A stretch of DNA of 64,000 nt, from contig CACPDB010000005.1 of NCBI GenBank assembly GCA_902632605.1, positions 1-64,000 on the forward strand, read 5' to 3'. Under the pieces are notes generated by a model, which was given only the letters and a program-made list of their open reading frames with translations, did not search any database and was not told the DNA's origin. Position numbers and translations under genes: made by a program. Below, piece after piece: positions 15,421 to 24,478 of this stretch. Position 1 is the first letter of the stretch. Every line of letters starts with the position of its first letter. This DNA comes from an uncultured SAR86 cluster bacterium. GTDB taxonomy: Bacteria > Pseudomonadota > Gammaproteobacteria > Magnimaribacterales > AG-339-G14.

Positions 15421-15426
15421 TAAAAT
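15421..15426 (+). promoter_or_regulatory. -10 hexamer for thioesterase gene
   Basis: TAAAAT ends 7 nt before the ATG at 15434. No Shine-Dalgarno is visible and the -35 is not recognisable. This is consistent with a leaderless transcript. Confidence 0.35.
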
Positions 15427-15433
15427 CTTCATC

Positions 15434-15850
15434 ATGACATCGAAAAAATTTTCTACCCCTAAAGGTTATGAAATTATTAATCAATCCGAAGATCATATTG
15501 CGAATATTGGACAAGGTTTTTACAAAAGAAATGACTCAGGAGATTTGATTATGGCTTTCTGGGTAAGAGCTGAAAACGGAAATTCTGGTGGAGTTGCTCA
15601 CGGTGGAATGTTGATGAGTATTGCAGATTACTGCTTGTGTTCTGTTGCAATGGAATCAAAAGAGAATTATGCAGCAACGATAAGCTTTAGATCGGAATTC
15701 GTAGCTCCGGCAAAGGTTGGCTCCTTGGTAGAAATATTTACTACGATCACGAAAGAAACGAGAAGTCTTGCTTTTGGGCAAGGTCGCATAGAATGTGAAG
15801 GTGAAATAGTCCTTAGTTTTTCTGGAATAGTAAAAAAGATAAAAAAATAA
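15434..15850 (+). CDS. PaaI-type hotdog-fold acyl-CoA thioesterase
   Basis: A 138-residue single-domain hotdog protein with the HGG motif and the aspartate region typical of PaaI/YdiI thioesterases (GGVAHGGMLMSIADYCLC). The later ATISFRSEFVAPAKVGSL strand matches the family core. It likely hydrolyses an acyl- or aryl-CoA in the cytoplasm. It is divergent from the acyl-CoA dehydrogenase gene, so both may act on the same type of substrate (inference). Its stop lies 1 nt from the stop of the opposing phosphofructokinase gene. Confidence 0.83.
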   Translation: MTSKKFSTPKGYEIINQSEDHIANIGQGFYKRNDSGDLIMAFWVRAENGNSGGVAHGGMLMSIADYCLCSVAMESKENYAATISFRSEFVAPAKVGSLVEIFTTITKETRSLAFGQGRIECEGEIVLSFSGIVKKIKK

Positions 15851-15851
15851 A

Positions 15852-17096
15852 CTAATTTAATTTCTTTTTTACTTTTATCTTCTTTAGTTCAGCAACATCA
15901 GGAAGACCATTTACATATTTTATTGGCGCCTCTCCTTTTATAAGAGGACTTAAATATGTTTTTCCTGCTTGAGTAATTTCAAAACCATTTTTAGAAATAA
16001 ATTTTTTTGGCATAGTTTTTTCGACATTTGCCACATTTTTTAGAGGTGCAGTAGCTAACTTCCATTTATAAGGTGAATCATTTATCCTTTTGATAACCGG
16101 CATAACAGCTGTCTTCCCAGATATAGCTAGTTTTACCGCATGTTCTCCTACGGCATAAGCCTGATCTAGATCGGTTTTTGATGCTATGTGTCTTGCTGAG
16201 CGTTGTAAGTAATCTGCTACTGCCCAATGATTTTTTAATCCTATCTTTGAAATCATTTCAGCTAAAATAGGCGCCACTCCTCCAAGCTGTCTGTGACCAA
16301 AAGCATCCGATAAACCTGAGTCTGCTAAAAACCTTCCGTTTTTTGTTTGGGTACCTTCCGAAGCAACAATTACACAATAACCTTGTTTTTTGATGGTTTG
16401 TTTGACTTTAGTAATAAATTTAGTTTTCTCAAAAGGCACTTCAGGAAGCAAAATAATGTGTGGCGGATCTCCTGGCTTTGTTGCTGCTAAACAGGATGCT
16501 GCAGCAATCCATCCCGCATGTCTTCCCATTACTTCCAAGATGAAAACTTTCGTTGATGTTTCAGCCATGCTTTTTACATCAAGTCCAGCTTCTAAAGTTG
16601 AAGTAGCGATGTATTTTGCTACTGAACCGAAACCTGGAGAGCAGTCCGTATAAGGTAAATCATTATCAACTGTTTTTGGTACCCCAACACATTTCAATGG
16701 AAACTTTAGTTTTTTTGCCATTTCAGATACCTTAAAAGTAGTATCTTGACTGTCTCCTCCACCGTTATAGAAAAAATATTCAATATCATGCGCAGCAAAA
16801 ACTTCAAACAATCTCTCATATTCTTTCTTTTGCTTTATAGGATCCTTTAATTTAAATCTGCAAGAGCCAAATGCTCCACCCGGAGTTTGTTTCAGTTTCG
16901 CAATATTTTTCTTAGATTCTTTTGAGGTATCTATTAGCTCTTCATTAAGAGCTCCAAGGATTCCATTCTCACCTGCAAGCACCTTGTGTATTTTTTTGGA
17001 TTTATTTACAGTCTCAATGACACCACATGCAGATGCATTTATTACAGCTGTCACTCCGCCAGATTGGGCATAGAAAGCGTTTTTAATTTTTGTCAT
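15852..17096 (-). CDS. Pyrophosphate-dependent 6-phosphofructokinase
   Basis: Catalyses reversible fructose-6-phosphate + PPi to fructose-1,6-bisphosphate + Pi. The 414-residue protein has the PFK nucleotide loop (QSGGVTAVINAS). PPi specificity is readable. Where ATP enzymes have GGDGS it has GGGDS, which puts Asp115 at the position of E. coli Gly104. PKTVDND puts Lys141 in place of the ATP-type glycine in PGTIDND. Both changes are the accepted PPi signature. No ATP-dependent pfkA is in the window. It is divergent from mpl with 52 nt between the starts. Confidence 0.92.
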   Translation of the reverse strand: MTKIKNAFYAQSGGVTAVINASACGVIETVNKSKKIHKVLAGENGILGALNEELIDTSKESKKNIAKLKQTPGGAFGSCRFKLKDPIKQKKEYERLFEVFAAHDIEYFFYNGGGDSQDTTFKVSEMAKKLKFPLKCVGVPKTVDNDLPYTDCSPGFGSVAKYIATSTLEAGLDVKSMAETSTKVFILEVMGRHAGWIAAASCLAATKPGDPPHIILLPEVPFEKTKFITKVKQTIKKQGYCVIVASEGTQTKNGRFLADSGLSDAFGHRQLGGVAPILAEMISKIGLKNHWAVADYLQRSARHIASKTDLDQAYAVGEHAVKLAISGKTAVMPVIKRINDSPYKWKLATAPLKNVANVEKTMPKKFISKNGFEITQAGKTYLSPLIKGEAPIKYVNGLPDVAELKKIKVKKKLN

Positions 17097-17102
17097 TGAG
17101 GC

Positions 17103-17108
17103 AATATA
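17103..17108 (-). promoter_or_regulatory. -10 hexamer for PPi-phosphofructokinase
   Basis: On the minus strand TATATT ends 6 nt before the ATG at 17096. TTCCCA (plus coordinates 17126-17131) sits 17 nt upstream and matches TTGACA at 4 of 6 positions. The transcript would begin at or next to the start codon. Confidence 0.45.
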
Positions 17109-17136
17109 ACTGAAAAAAGGTTTTGTGGGAAAAGGA

Positions 17137-17142
17137 TATAAT
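17137..17142 (+). promoter_or_regulatory. -10 hexamer for mpl
   Basis: A perfect TATAAT ends 6 nt before ATG 17149, placing the predicted transcription start on the initiation codon. The hexamer also decides the start, because an in-frame GTG at 17125 lies upstream of the probable transcript start. Confidence 0.5.
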
Positions 17143-17148
17143 CATAAG

Positions 17149-18492
17149 ATGAAAATATATGTCTTAGGTATTTGCGGAACATTTATGGGCGGACTTGCGC
17201 AGTTGGCAGCAGAAAAAGGCATTAAGGTTTCTGGTTGTGATGAGAATGTATATCCTCCCATGGATCAAGTCTTAGTCTCCAATGGCATAAAGATTGACGA
17301 AGGATACAATCCAAAAAATTTACCCAAAGACGTTGACTTGGTTGTTGTAGGGAATGTAATAGCACGCGGCAATCCCATGATCGAAAAAATACTCAATAAA
17401 GGCATAGACTTCATTTCTGGCCCAGAGTTTTTATCAAAGTATTTATTAGCTAAAAGGCATGTTGTAGCTATAAGTGGAACTCATGGAAAAACCTCAGTGT
17501 CTTCTATGGTTACAAAAGTACTTCTAGATAATGGAGTAGATTGTGGTTATTTAATTGCTGGACGAGCAAAAGATTTAGATGCAACTGCTTCATTAGGAAC
17601 TCATGAATTTTTCGTCATAGAGGCTGACGAATATGACACTGCTTTCTTTGATAAAAGGTCAAAATTTATTCACTACCACCCCAAAACCCTTTTAATCAAC
17701 AATCTTGAATTTGATCATGCTGATATTTTTAGTAGTCTTAGTGATATTAAAAAGCAATTTCATCATCTATTGAGATTGATGTCTTCCTCGTCAACATTAA
17801 TTTTTCCCGAGCATAACATCAATATTAAAAATGTCATGAAAATGGGTTTTTACAGTCAAAGCCTACCTTTCAATACTAAATTTGCAAGAGGATGGCATGC
17901 CAAGAAAGTTACGGCAGATTCTTCTAAATTTGATATTTTCAAAGATAAAAAGAAAAAAGCATCAATAAGTTGGTCATCTATTGGTGAGCATAGTCTTCAA
18001 AATGGATTAGCTAGCTATTTAGTCTGTAAATCCTTAGGCTTGAAATCAAAAGATATTGCAGAGTCACTTTCGAAGTTTAAAGGCGTTACGAGAAGAATGG
18101 ATCTGGTTGGAGATAAAAGCAGCGTCAAAGTTTATGACGACTTCGCACACCATCCTACTGCCATTAAATATACTCTTGAGGGCCTGAGAAAAAAAGTAGG
18201 AAGTGAGAAGATAATTTGTCTTTTGGAAATGAGGTCCAATACGATGCTTTCTGGATATCACGATAAAAAAATTCCAAAGGCAGTTGCTTCAGCTGATCAA
18301 GTTTTTATCTTTTCTAAAGATAAGAAGCAAATTACAGCTTTAGAAAGTGAAAGTAAAAATATCGTAGCGTGCTCCACTACGCAAGAATTTTTGAGAAAAC
18401 TCTCTAGCTTAAATTTAGACAACACCCACTTGATTTGTTTATCTAATGGCTCTTTTGATGGTATCCATCAAGCTATCTTAGAAAGAATTTAA
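17149..18492 (+). CDS. mpl: UDP-MurNAc:L-Ala-gamma-D-Glu-mDAP ligase (murein peptide ligase)
   Basis: Recycles cell-wall tripeptide by ligating it directly to UDP-N-acetylmuramate. From the chosen ATG it has 447 residues, close to E. coli Mpl. The N-terminal MKIYVLGICGTFMGGLAQLA and the DENVYPPM segment are diagnostic of Mpl rather than MurC. The ATP loop is SGTHGKTSVSSM. The C-terminal ligase domain includes VYDDFAHHPTAIK. Its TAA interlocks with the carotenoid oxygenase stop at TTAA 18489-18492. It supports murein recycling together with the lytic enzymes at 25.6-27.7 kb. Confidence 0.94.
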   Translation: MKIYVLGICGTFMGGLAQLAAEKGIKVSGCDENVYPPMDQVLVSNGIKIDEGYNPKNLPKDVDLVVVGNVIARGNPMIEKILNKGIDFISGPEFLSKYLLAKRHVVAISGTHGKTSVSSMVTKVLLDNGVDCGYLIAGRAKDLDATASLGTHEFFVIEADEYDTAFFDKRSKFIHYHPKTLLINNLEFDHADIFSSLSDIKKQFHHLLRLMSSSSTLIFPEHNINIKNVMKMGFYSQSLPFNTKFARGWHAKKVTADSSKFDIFKDKKKKASISWSSIGEHSLQNGLASYLVCKSLGLKSKDIAESLSKFKGVTRRMDLVGDKSSVKVYDDFAHHPTAIKYTLEGLRKKVGSEKIICLLEMRSNTMLSGYHDKKIPKAVASADQVFIFSKDKKQITALESESKNIVACSTTQEFLRKLSSLNLDNTHLICLSNGSFDGIHQAILERI

Positions 18493-19793
18493 TCTAAATT
18501 AATCCAACTACCGTGAAATCCAAAAGGCACTCTTTGAGGCAAAGTTACTCTAGCTACTGGTGTTTCGGAAAAATTCTGAGCATCTAAAATAACAAAATCA
18601 CTTAAATCAGTTGTTTTATCGTAAACAAAACCAACTACATAACCATCATCTTCTGATTTGGCATTTTTCTTAGGTATAAAAACCGGTTCAGCAGCTTGGC
18701 AACTTTCACCAAAATCATGAGTAATGGTTTCACTTTTTTCAAAATCATGTTTGAAATAGTTGTTGAGTCTTCCATCGTTAAGCAAGTAGCCAAAACGATG
18801 TTGTTTGCCGTCATAATCTGGATGAACTCTGGAAAATTCCATAGGTCTATCGTCCAACATTTCTTCAGAACATGTTTTAGCTTTTGGATCTAGAATCCAT
18901 CTTGTAAGAAAAGGTTTTTGTCCCATGGGTAGGGGGTTATCAAAATCAAACAGTCTTTCGTATCGACAAAAGTCTAGGATAACTTGGCCATTTTCATTTT
19001 CATACGAATTTACTATATGAAATAAAAACCCTGGATTTACTTCTATCCAGATAATTTCATCGGTTTTTTTGCTTTGTAATCCTACTCTGGAAGTATGTTT
19101 GTCATTCCAGACTACTGGATAATCTCCACCAATGGGATTATTGTCATCATCTCTTCTACCAAGATTAAAAGTCACGGGTAGGTCAAAAATTAGAACATAA
19201 TTTTCAGTAATAGCACAATCATGAACCATTGGTCTGCTGGGTGTTTCTATGATTTGATCTTTGATGAGTTTTCCGTCGCTATCTATAGTCACGTAGTGAA
19301 CTTGGCCTAATCCATTTACGTATTCCCCGAAATCGTAACTTACGGCATGCATTTCACCAGTATCTGAATCAATCTTTGGGTGGGCAGTAAATCTTTTATT
19401 ATCTGCTGCTGGAAAAGGCTCTTCTTCAAGAAAATTCATCTCGGAGTCCATAATAACTGGTGAAACTCCTCCTTCGACTAAAGCATAAATTTTTTCACTA
19501 TGTTTAAGCACATGAGTATTGGGGCCAAAACCAAAAGGCGAGGTCACAAATTTATTCTTGTACCAAAGAGCTTTTCCATCTTCTACTCTTATGCCATGAA
19601 TCATACCGTCACCAAAAAAAGGATGATAATTTTCATGATTTATTGGCTCTTTTGGATTAGGTCCGTTTCTAAGAAATAGACCTGATAGCTCTCTAGGTAA
19701 TTCACCTGTGATTTTTAATTCAGTTGTAGATGTTTCTTCTACCGGATACCAGTTTCCAGATAAAAATTTATTTTTACTTTCTCTTTTAATCAT
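18489..19793 (-). CDS. Carotenoid cleavage oxygenase (RPE65/CCD family)
   Basis: A non-haem Fe(II) dioxygenase of 434 residues forming a seven-bladed propeller. The four iron ligands can be placed: His138 (FTAHPK), His191 (MVHDCA), His259 (FLFHIVNSY) and His427 (FGFHGSW). The N-terminal LFLRNGPNP and FFGDGMIHG motifs are typical. Family members cleave carotenoids, apocarotenoids or stilbenes. The substrate cannot be read here. Retinal supply for proteorhodopsin usually uses the unrelated Blh enzyme, so apocarotenoid or lignostilbene-type chemistry is equally possible. It overlaps the upstream dedA gene by 8 nt, so the two are co-transcribed. Confidence 0.9.
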   Translation of the reverse strand: MIKRESKNKFLSGNWYPVEETSTTELKITGELPRELSGLFLRNGPNPKEPINHENYHPFFGDGMIHGIRVEDGKALWYKNKFVTSPFGFGPNTHVLKHSEKIYALVEGGVSPVIMDSEMNFLEEEPFPAADNKRFTAHPKIDSDTGEMHAVSYDFGEYVNGLGQVHYVTIDSDGKLIKDQIIETPSRPMVHDCAITENYVLIFDLPVTFNLGRRDDDNNPIGGDYPVVWNDKHTSRVGLQSKKTDEIIWIEVNPGFLFHIVNSYENENGQVILDFCRYERLFDFDNPLPMGQKPFLTRWILDPKAKTCSEEMLDDRPMEFSRVHPDYDGKQHRFGYLLNDGRLNNYFKHDFEKSETITHDFGESCQAAEPVFIPKKNAKSEDDGYVVGFVYDKTTDLSDFVILDAQNFSETPVARVTLPQRVPFGFHGSWINLD

Positions 19794-20394
19794 TTTTTTT
19801 ATCCTCTCTTAAATTCATCGGATCTTTATATACAGTATAAATAGTTATGACAAGAATGAATCCAATTAATACATAATTAAAATATTCTATAAATGCAACA
19901 CCTAAAAAGTAGCCGCTTAAAACATACAAAGAAGTCCAAACCGGAGCAGACAATATAGTTACAGGAAAAAAAATTCTTTTATGCATTCCTAAAAAACCTG
20001 CGGTAAAGGGTACGACACATCTCAATGGACCAAAAAACCTTCCTAATGCGACACTTAAAATTCCGTACTTTTGCATAAATTTTTGAGCCTGTTTTATATA
20101 GCCATGATAATTATCTGGTACCCAATTAAATAGTTTCGAGGAGTCTTTTCCAATCAGTCTTCCTAAGCCGTAACTTACTGAATCCCCTGTAATCATTCCC
20201 ATGGTTGCGTAAAAAGTTATCTCAAAAGGACTTATTCCAACTGTTGCTGCAAGCGCTCCAACGCCGGGGACAATTAATGTAGCAGGCGTAAACAGACCTG
20301 CAATGAAAAGGGATTCAATAAAAATCAACGCAAAAATAGTCCAATTTACCCAATCAGGATTTGTTTCTAAAAAAGAAAGGATAGAATCGAACAT
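19786..20394 (-). CDS. DedA-family (SNARE-associated/VTT domain) membrane protein
   Basis: A 202-residue polytopic inner-membrane protein. The first helix holds TIFALIFIESLFIAGLFTP, followed by PGVGALAATVGISP and the conserved GRLIGKD. The core FGPLRCVVPFTAGFLGMHKRIFF carries the conserved arginine and proline of DedA proteins. DedA relatives act in undecaprenyl-phosphate or phospholipid flipping and in membrane energetics (family knowledge). It is first in a two-gene operon with the carotenoid oxygenase. Confidence 0.88.
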   Translation of the reverse strand: MFDSILSFLETNPDWVNWTIFALIFIESLFIAGLFTPATLIVPGVGALAATVGISPFEITFYATMGMITGDSVSYGLGRLIGKDSSKLFNWVPDNYHGYIKQAQKFMQKYGILSVALGRFFGPLRCVVPFTAGFLGMHKRIFFPVTILSAPVWTSLYVLSGYFLGVAFIEYFNYVLIGFILVITIYTVYKDPMNLREDKKND

Positions 20395-20429
20395 ATGCAG
20401 ATAATTAAATTATTGCAATAATACAGTAC

Positions 20430-21692
20430 ATGAGTGCAAAAACATCCCTTTCAGAGTTAGATTTAATCTGCAAACAAGCTCAAGAAGCAAAGATTGAGTT
20501 AAGAAGATCTTCGAAAGCAAAAAAAAATGACGCGCTAAAATATGCTGCTGAGTTTTTGTTAAAGAACAAAGCAAAGCTTATAGATGCAAATACAATTGAT
20601 ATGGAATTAGCCAGTCAGAAAGACTTACAAGATTCATTTGTTGATCGACTTGAGCTGAATGAAAAAAGGATAGATTCAATGATTTCTGGATTAGATAAAG
20701 TCATAAATTTAGACGATCCAGTAGGTCAAACGGATCAACCCCACACTTCGCCATCTGGTTTCGAAGTATCAAAAATGCGTGTTCCTCTTGGTGTGATAGG
20801 GATTATTTATGAATCTCGGCCAAATGTTACTGCAGACGCATCTGCATTATGCTTGAAGTCTGGTAATGCATGTATCTTAAGGGGAGGATCTGAAGCAGCT
20901 AATTCTAATGCTGTAATTGAGGAGTGCATGCAGGATGGTTTGGATAAAGCATCATTGCCTAAATACTCTATACAGCTTATAAAAAATCAAGATAGGAAGC
21001 TTGTAGGAGAAATGATTAAGCGGGAAGGAGATATCGATTTATTAATCCCTAGGGGTGGAAAAAGTTTAATTAAAGTTGTTTCTGATGAAGCCAAAATTCC
21101 TGTGCTCAAACATTATGAAGGTTTGTGTCATGTCTTCATAGATAAGGATGCTGACTTAAAAAAAGCCATAGAAATATCCGTAAATGCAAAAACATATCGT
21201 TACGGAATCTGTGGAACGATGGAGACTTTGCTAACTTCAGAAGAGGTAGCAGCAAAAGTTTTACCAGAGATTAAAGCTGAGTTGGATAAATTGGGCGTAG
21301 AAATAAGAGGTTGTGAAAAAACTAAAAAAGTTATCGATGTTAAATCTGCTTCAGATGATGATTGGATTACAGAGTATCTTGCTCCAATTCTTTCTGTGAA
21401 AGTCGTTTCAAATCTTCAAGCGGCAATCTCGCATATAAATAAGTATGGCTCTGGTCATACCGACTCTATTGTTTCTGAGAATTTTTCAGCGGTAGAAATT
21501 TTTTTCAATGAAGTTGATTCTTCATCGGTTATGCATAATCTGCCAACTTGTTATGCAGATGGATTTGAGTATGGACTCGGAGCTGAAGTAGGCATATCCA
21601 CGGATAAGTTGCATGCTAGAGGACCTGTTGGATTGGAAGGCTTAACAAGTCAGAAATTTGTAATTAAAGGCCAAGGACAACTTAGATCATAA
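20430..21692 (+). CDS. proA: Gamma-glutamyl phosphate reductase
   Basis: The second step of proline synthesis, NADPH reduction of glutamyl-5-phosphate to the semialdehyde; 420 residues. The catalytic cysteine is Cys261 in NAKTYRYGICGTMETLL. Conserved YESRPNVTADA and LIPRGGKSLI segments are present. It leads a long same-strand series whose gaps are 0-7 nt or overlaps (proA, nadD, rsfS, mrdA, rodA, mltB, dacA, dat), and this position before nadD is common in gammaproteobacteria. The start lies 35 nt from divergent dedA. Confidence 0.96.
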   Translation: MSAKTSLSELDLICKQAQEAKIELRRSSKAKKNDALKYAAEFLLKNKAKLIDANTIDMELASQKDLQDSFVDRLELNEKRIDSMISGLDKVINLDDPVGQTDQPHTSPSGFEVSKMRVPLGVIGIIYESRPNVTADASALCLKSGNACILRGGSEAANSNAVIEECMQDGLDKASLPKYSIQLIKNQDRKLVGEMIKREGDIDLLIPRGGKSLIKVVSDEAKIPVLKHYEGLCHVFIDKDADLKKAIEISVNAKTYRYGICGTMETLLTSEEVAAKVLPEIKAELDKLGVEIRGCEKTKKVIDVKSASDDDWITEYLAPILSVKVVSNLQAAISHINKYGSGHTDSIVSENFSAVEIFFNEVDSSSVMHNLPTCYADGFEYGLGAEVGISTDKLHARGPVGLEGLTSQKFVIKGQGQLRS

Positions 21693-21695
21693 TTG

Positions 21696-22316
21696 ATGAT
21701 AAAAAGATTAGGTATCTTTGGTGGAGCGTTCGATCCAGTTCATAAAGGCCACACTCAATCTCTAAAATACATCAGCGATCTAAAAATTATTGATGAAATC
21801 CAGGTCATTCCAAATTATGAATCACCTCACAACAAAGATATTCAAACTGACGAGAAGCATCGTCTAAAAATGCTAGAAATAGCTTTTAAACAAAATAAAA
21901 ATATTAAGCTGAATGATATTGAATTAAAAAATAAAACCAAATCCTATACTTACGAGACGCTTAAATACCTCAAAGACATTTATCCCAAAAAACATCTATC
22001 TTTAATTATAGGTTTGGATTCTTTATATAGCTTTACAACTTGGAAAAATTGGGAAAACATTTTGTCTTTGTGTTCGCTTTTAGTTTTGGAAAGAAAATTG
22101 AATGACAGTTTAGGACTTAATAGGGAGTTAGAAAGTAAAATATCACCTGATTATGAAGATTTTTTTTCTGGTCATGGAAAAATTCTCATTTTAAAAAACG
22201 ATTTGATAAACATATCTTCAACAGACGTTAGACTAAAATTAAAGAATAATGAAAACCTAAAAGGCATAGTTGATGATCAAGTATTGGAATACATCTCAAA
22301 TAAATCTCTTTATTAA
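21696..22316 (+). CDS. nadD: Nicotinate-nucleotide adenylyltransferase
   Basis: Adenylates nicotinate mononucleotide to deamido-NAD; 206 residues. The nucleotidyltransferase motif is GIFGGAFDPVHKGH and the C-terminal motif is SSTDVRLKL. I start at the ATG rather than the TTG immediately before it. In many gammaproteobacteria nadD follows leuS-lptE-holA. Here holA faces the end of this operon about 6 kb away, so the ancestral block appears split with peptidoglycan genes between. Confidence 0.93.
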   Translation: MIKRLGIFGGAFDPVHKGHTQSLKYISDLKIIDEIQVIPNYESPHNKDIQTDEKHRLKMLEIAFKQNKNIKLNDIELKNKTKSYTYETLKYLKDIYPKKHLSLIIGLDSLYSFTTWKNWENILSLCSLLVLERKLNDSLGLNRELESKISPDYEDFFSGHGKILILKNDLINISSTDVRLKLKNNENLKGIVDDQVLEYISNKSLY

Positions 22317-22323
22317 AGTTTAA

Positions 22324-22650
22324 ATGCCCAAAAAATCAAAAAAAATTATTCAAAATAGTTTAGAAGAGATAAAGGCACAAAATACAATATTCTTGGATCT
22401 ATCAAAATTAAACAGTTTTACAGATTTTTTGGTCATAACTTCAGGAACTTCTTCCCGTCATATGTCGGCTATAAAAGATAAATTATTAGAAGATTTGAAA
22501 AGTAATAAAATATCAATCAGCGGGGTTGAAGGCCAAAACTCTAGTGAATGGATTCTTTTAGACTTGGGAGATTTTGTAATAAACATTATGTCTAAGGACT
22601 CAAGAGCATTGTATGATTTGGAAAGTCTTTGGGATCCAGCTTTGAATTGA
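22324..22650 (+). CDS. rsfS: Ribosomal silencing factor RsfS
   Basis: A 108-residue member of the Iojap/RsfS family, which binds ribosomal protein uL14 and blocks subunit joining during starvation. Conserved features include FTDFLVITSGTSSRHMSAI and the SEWILLDLGDFVINIM strand. It lies between nadD and mrdA. The rRNA methyltransferase gene rlmH, which normally sits directly after rsfS, is absent. The next ATG, that of mrdA, follows after 1 nt. Confidence 0.93.
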   Translation: MPKKSKKIIQNSLEEIKAQNTIFLDLSKLNSFTDFLVITSGTSSRHMSAIKDKLLEDLKSNKISISGVEGQNSSEWILLDLGDFVINIMSKDSRALYDLESLWDPALN

Positions 22651-22651
22651 A

Positions 22652-24478
22652 ATGAAAAATTTTTCTAGAGGAAGATTCAAATCAGGAGAAGAATATTCTA
22701 GGGCTCTGTTTTTTTTATCACCTTTTATTTTTCTCTTTTCAATATCGCTTTTTCAAGTCATGAACTTAACTTTGTTTCAAGGTGATAAATATCAAACAAT
22801 AGCTGAGTCAAATAGGATTTATCAAAAACCCATTAATCCCGTGAGAGGCTTCATATATGACAGAAAGGGGACTTTGTTAGCTGAAAATATAGTCCAGAGA
22901 GATCTTTATGTTACTCCCGCCTATATTGAGGATTCTGCTAAAACAATTTTGATGTTATCTAATTTATTAGATATGCCTTATGAACTTTTGGAAGAAAACT
23001 TCTCAAAGGGTGAAAAAAAAGTAAAGAAGTTTGATTCTTTTCCTTTGGTAAAAGCTCTAAATGAAGAACAGATTGCAAAAGCCAAAGTAAACTTAGATTC
23101 AATTTCAGGTATTGAAGTCAAAGCCACTCTTAAAAGATATGCTCTCCATGAGGAAACTATGGCTCATGTATTAGGATACGTCGGAGATATTTCTTCCAAT
23201 GAAATTAGAAAGGACAAGCAATTAGCGGAATTACAAAATACTCAAATTGGAAAAACAGGTATTGAAAAAGAGTTTGACTCCATTTTAAGAGGTAAACCCG
23301 GGATTCAGACTCAAGAAAGAGACGTCAAAGGCAAATTAGTAAGGATTTTAGATACTCAAGGAGCTGAAGACGGAAAAGATATTTACTTATCAATTGACCA
23401 AAGATTACAAGATCATCTCTTCAAGCTTTTTAAAAACAGAAGAGGAGCGCTAGTAGCCCTAGAGCCAAAAACTGGTTTGGTTAGAGCTTTGATTAGCTCC
23501 CCCTCGTTCAATCCAAACATATTAAACTCAATTGTAGATACCGATGAGGTAGAAAGTTTATTTTCAAATAAAGAAAGTCCAATATTTAATAGAGCCGTTT
23601 CGGGTCAATACCCTCCAGCATCAACTTTAAAGCCTTTTGTAGGTCTTGCTGCAATAGAAAATGAAGTAATCAGCTGGGATAAAAAAATTAAAGACGATGG
23701 TGAATTTTATGTTGAGGGAGATCCAAGACCTTATCGTGGCTGGAAAGAAAATGGACATGGAAGAGTAGACATGAGGAAAGCGATTGTAGAATCCTCTGAC
23801 GTATATTTTTATACCATTGCTTTTGACTTAACTTTAGCAGGAATAAGACCAATGCTTGACAGTTTTGGCTTTGGTAAAAAAACAGGTCTATCCGACTTTG
23901 AGTCCAATGGTCTTCTTCCCGACAAAAAATGGAAATTAGGCTACAAAGGAGATTTTTGGTTCAAAGGTGACACAATAAATTTGGGAATAGGACAGGGCTA
24001 TATTTTAGCCACACCACTTCAATTAGCAATGGCTTATTCTGGTCTCGCAAACAAAGGAGTAATTTATCAGCCTCAATTCATACAACCGACAGACGAAAAA
24101 TCATTTAAACCAAAAAAGGTAGCTGAAATTAAGCTTTCCGATAGTAAATCCTGGGAAAAAATGGAACAAGCTCTAGTCGATGTGATTTCTGCAAGAAATG
24201 GAACAGCTCATAAAGTTTTTGATGGTAATTCAGCTGTTATTGCAGGAAAAACAGGTACTGCACAAATTAAAAGTATTCTTCCAGGTAAAGAATACGATGC
24301 AATTCGAGAAAATCCCGCGTTACGAGATCATGCTCTTTTCGTGGGCTATGGACCAGTAGAAGATCCAAAACTAGTTGTAGCAGTCGTCATTGAAAATGGC
24401 GAGTCAGGTAGTGAAGTTGCCGCTCCAATTGTTAAATCTGCAATAAATTATTACAAAGGAGGGCTTGATGCGGAATAA
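22652..24478 (+). CDS. mrdA: Penicillin-binding protein 2 (peptidoglycan transpeptidase)
   Basis: The elongasome transpeptidase, 608 residues. One N-terminal membrane anchor (about 18-40) precedes the PBP dimerisation domain (about 60-230) and the transpeptidase domain (about 260-600). The active site is Ser324-Thr-Leu-Lys327 in PPASTLKPF. The second motif is SSD, as in E. coli PBP2 (SAD), and the third is KTG in GKTGTAQ. It works with RodA, encoded next with an 11-nt overlap. Periplasmic side of the inner membrane. Confidence 0.96.
   Translation: MKNFSRGRFKSGEEYSRALFFLSPFIFLFSISLFQVMNLTLFQGDKYQTIAESNRIYQKPINPVRGFIYDRKGTLLAENIVQRDLYVTPAYIEDSAKTILMLSNLLDMPYELLEENFSKGEKKVKKFDSFPLVKALNEEQIAKAKVNLDSISGIEVKATLKRYALHEETMAHVLGYVGDISSNEIRKDKQLAELQNTQIGKTGIEKEFDSILRGKPGIQTQERDVKGKLVRILDTQGAEDGKDIYLSIDQRLQDHLFKLFKNRRGALVALEPKTGLVRALISSPSFNPNILNSIVDTDEVESLFSNKESPIFNRAVSGQYPPASTLKPFVGLAAIENEVISWDKKIKDDGEFYVEGDPRPYRGWKENGHGRVDMRKAIVESSDVYFYTIAFDLTLAGIRPMLDSFGFGKKTGLSDFESNGLLPDKKWKLGYKGDFWFKGDTINLGIGQGYILATPLQLAMAYSGLANKGVIYQPQFIQPTDEKSFKPKKVAEIKLSDSKSWEKMEQALVDVISARNGTAHKVFDGNSAVIAGKTGTAQIKSILPGKEYDAIRENPALRDHALFVGYGPVEDPKLVVAVVIENGESGSEVAAPIVKSAINYYKGGLDAE

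Noticed and set aside
17125-17148. GTG start giving Mpl eight extra residues
   Set aside because: Mpl proteins begin at MKIYVLGICGTFMGG, and the TATAAT at 17137-17142 places transcription start after the GTG.
22650-22652. Missing rlmH as a possible deletion scar or pseudogene
   Set aside because: Only 1 nt separates rsfS and mrdA and no remnant exists. Absence is noted, but no pseudogene can be annotated.
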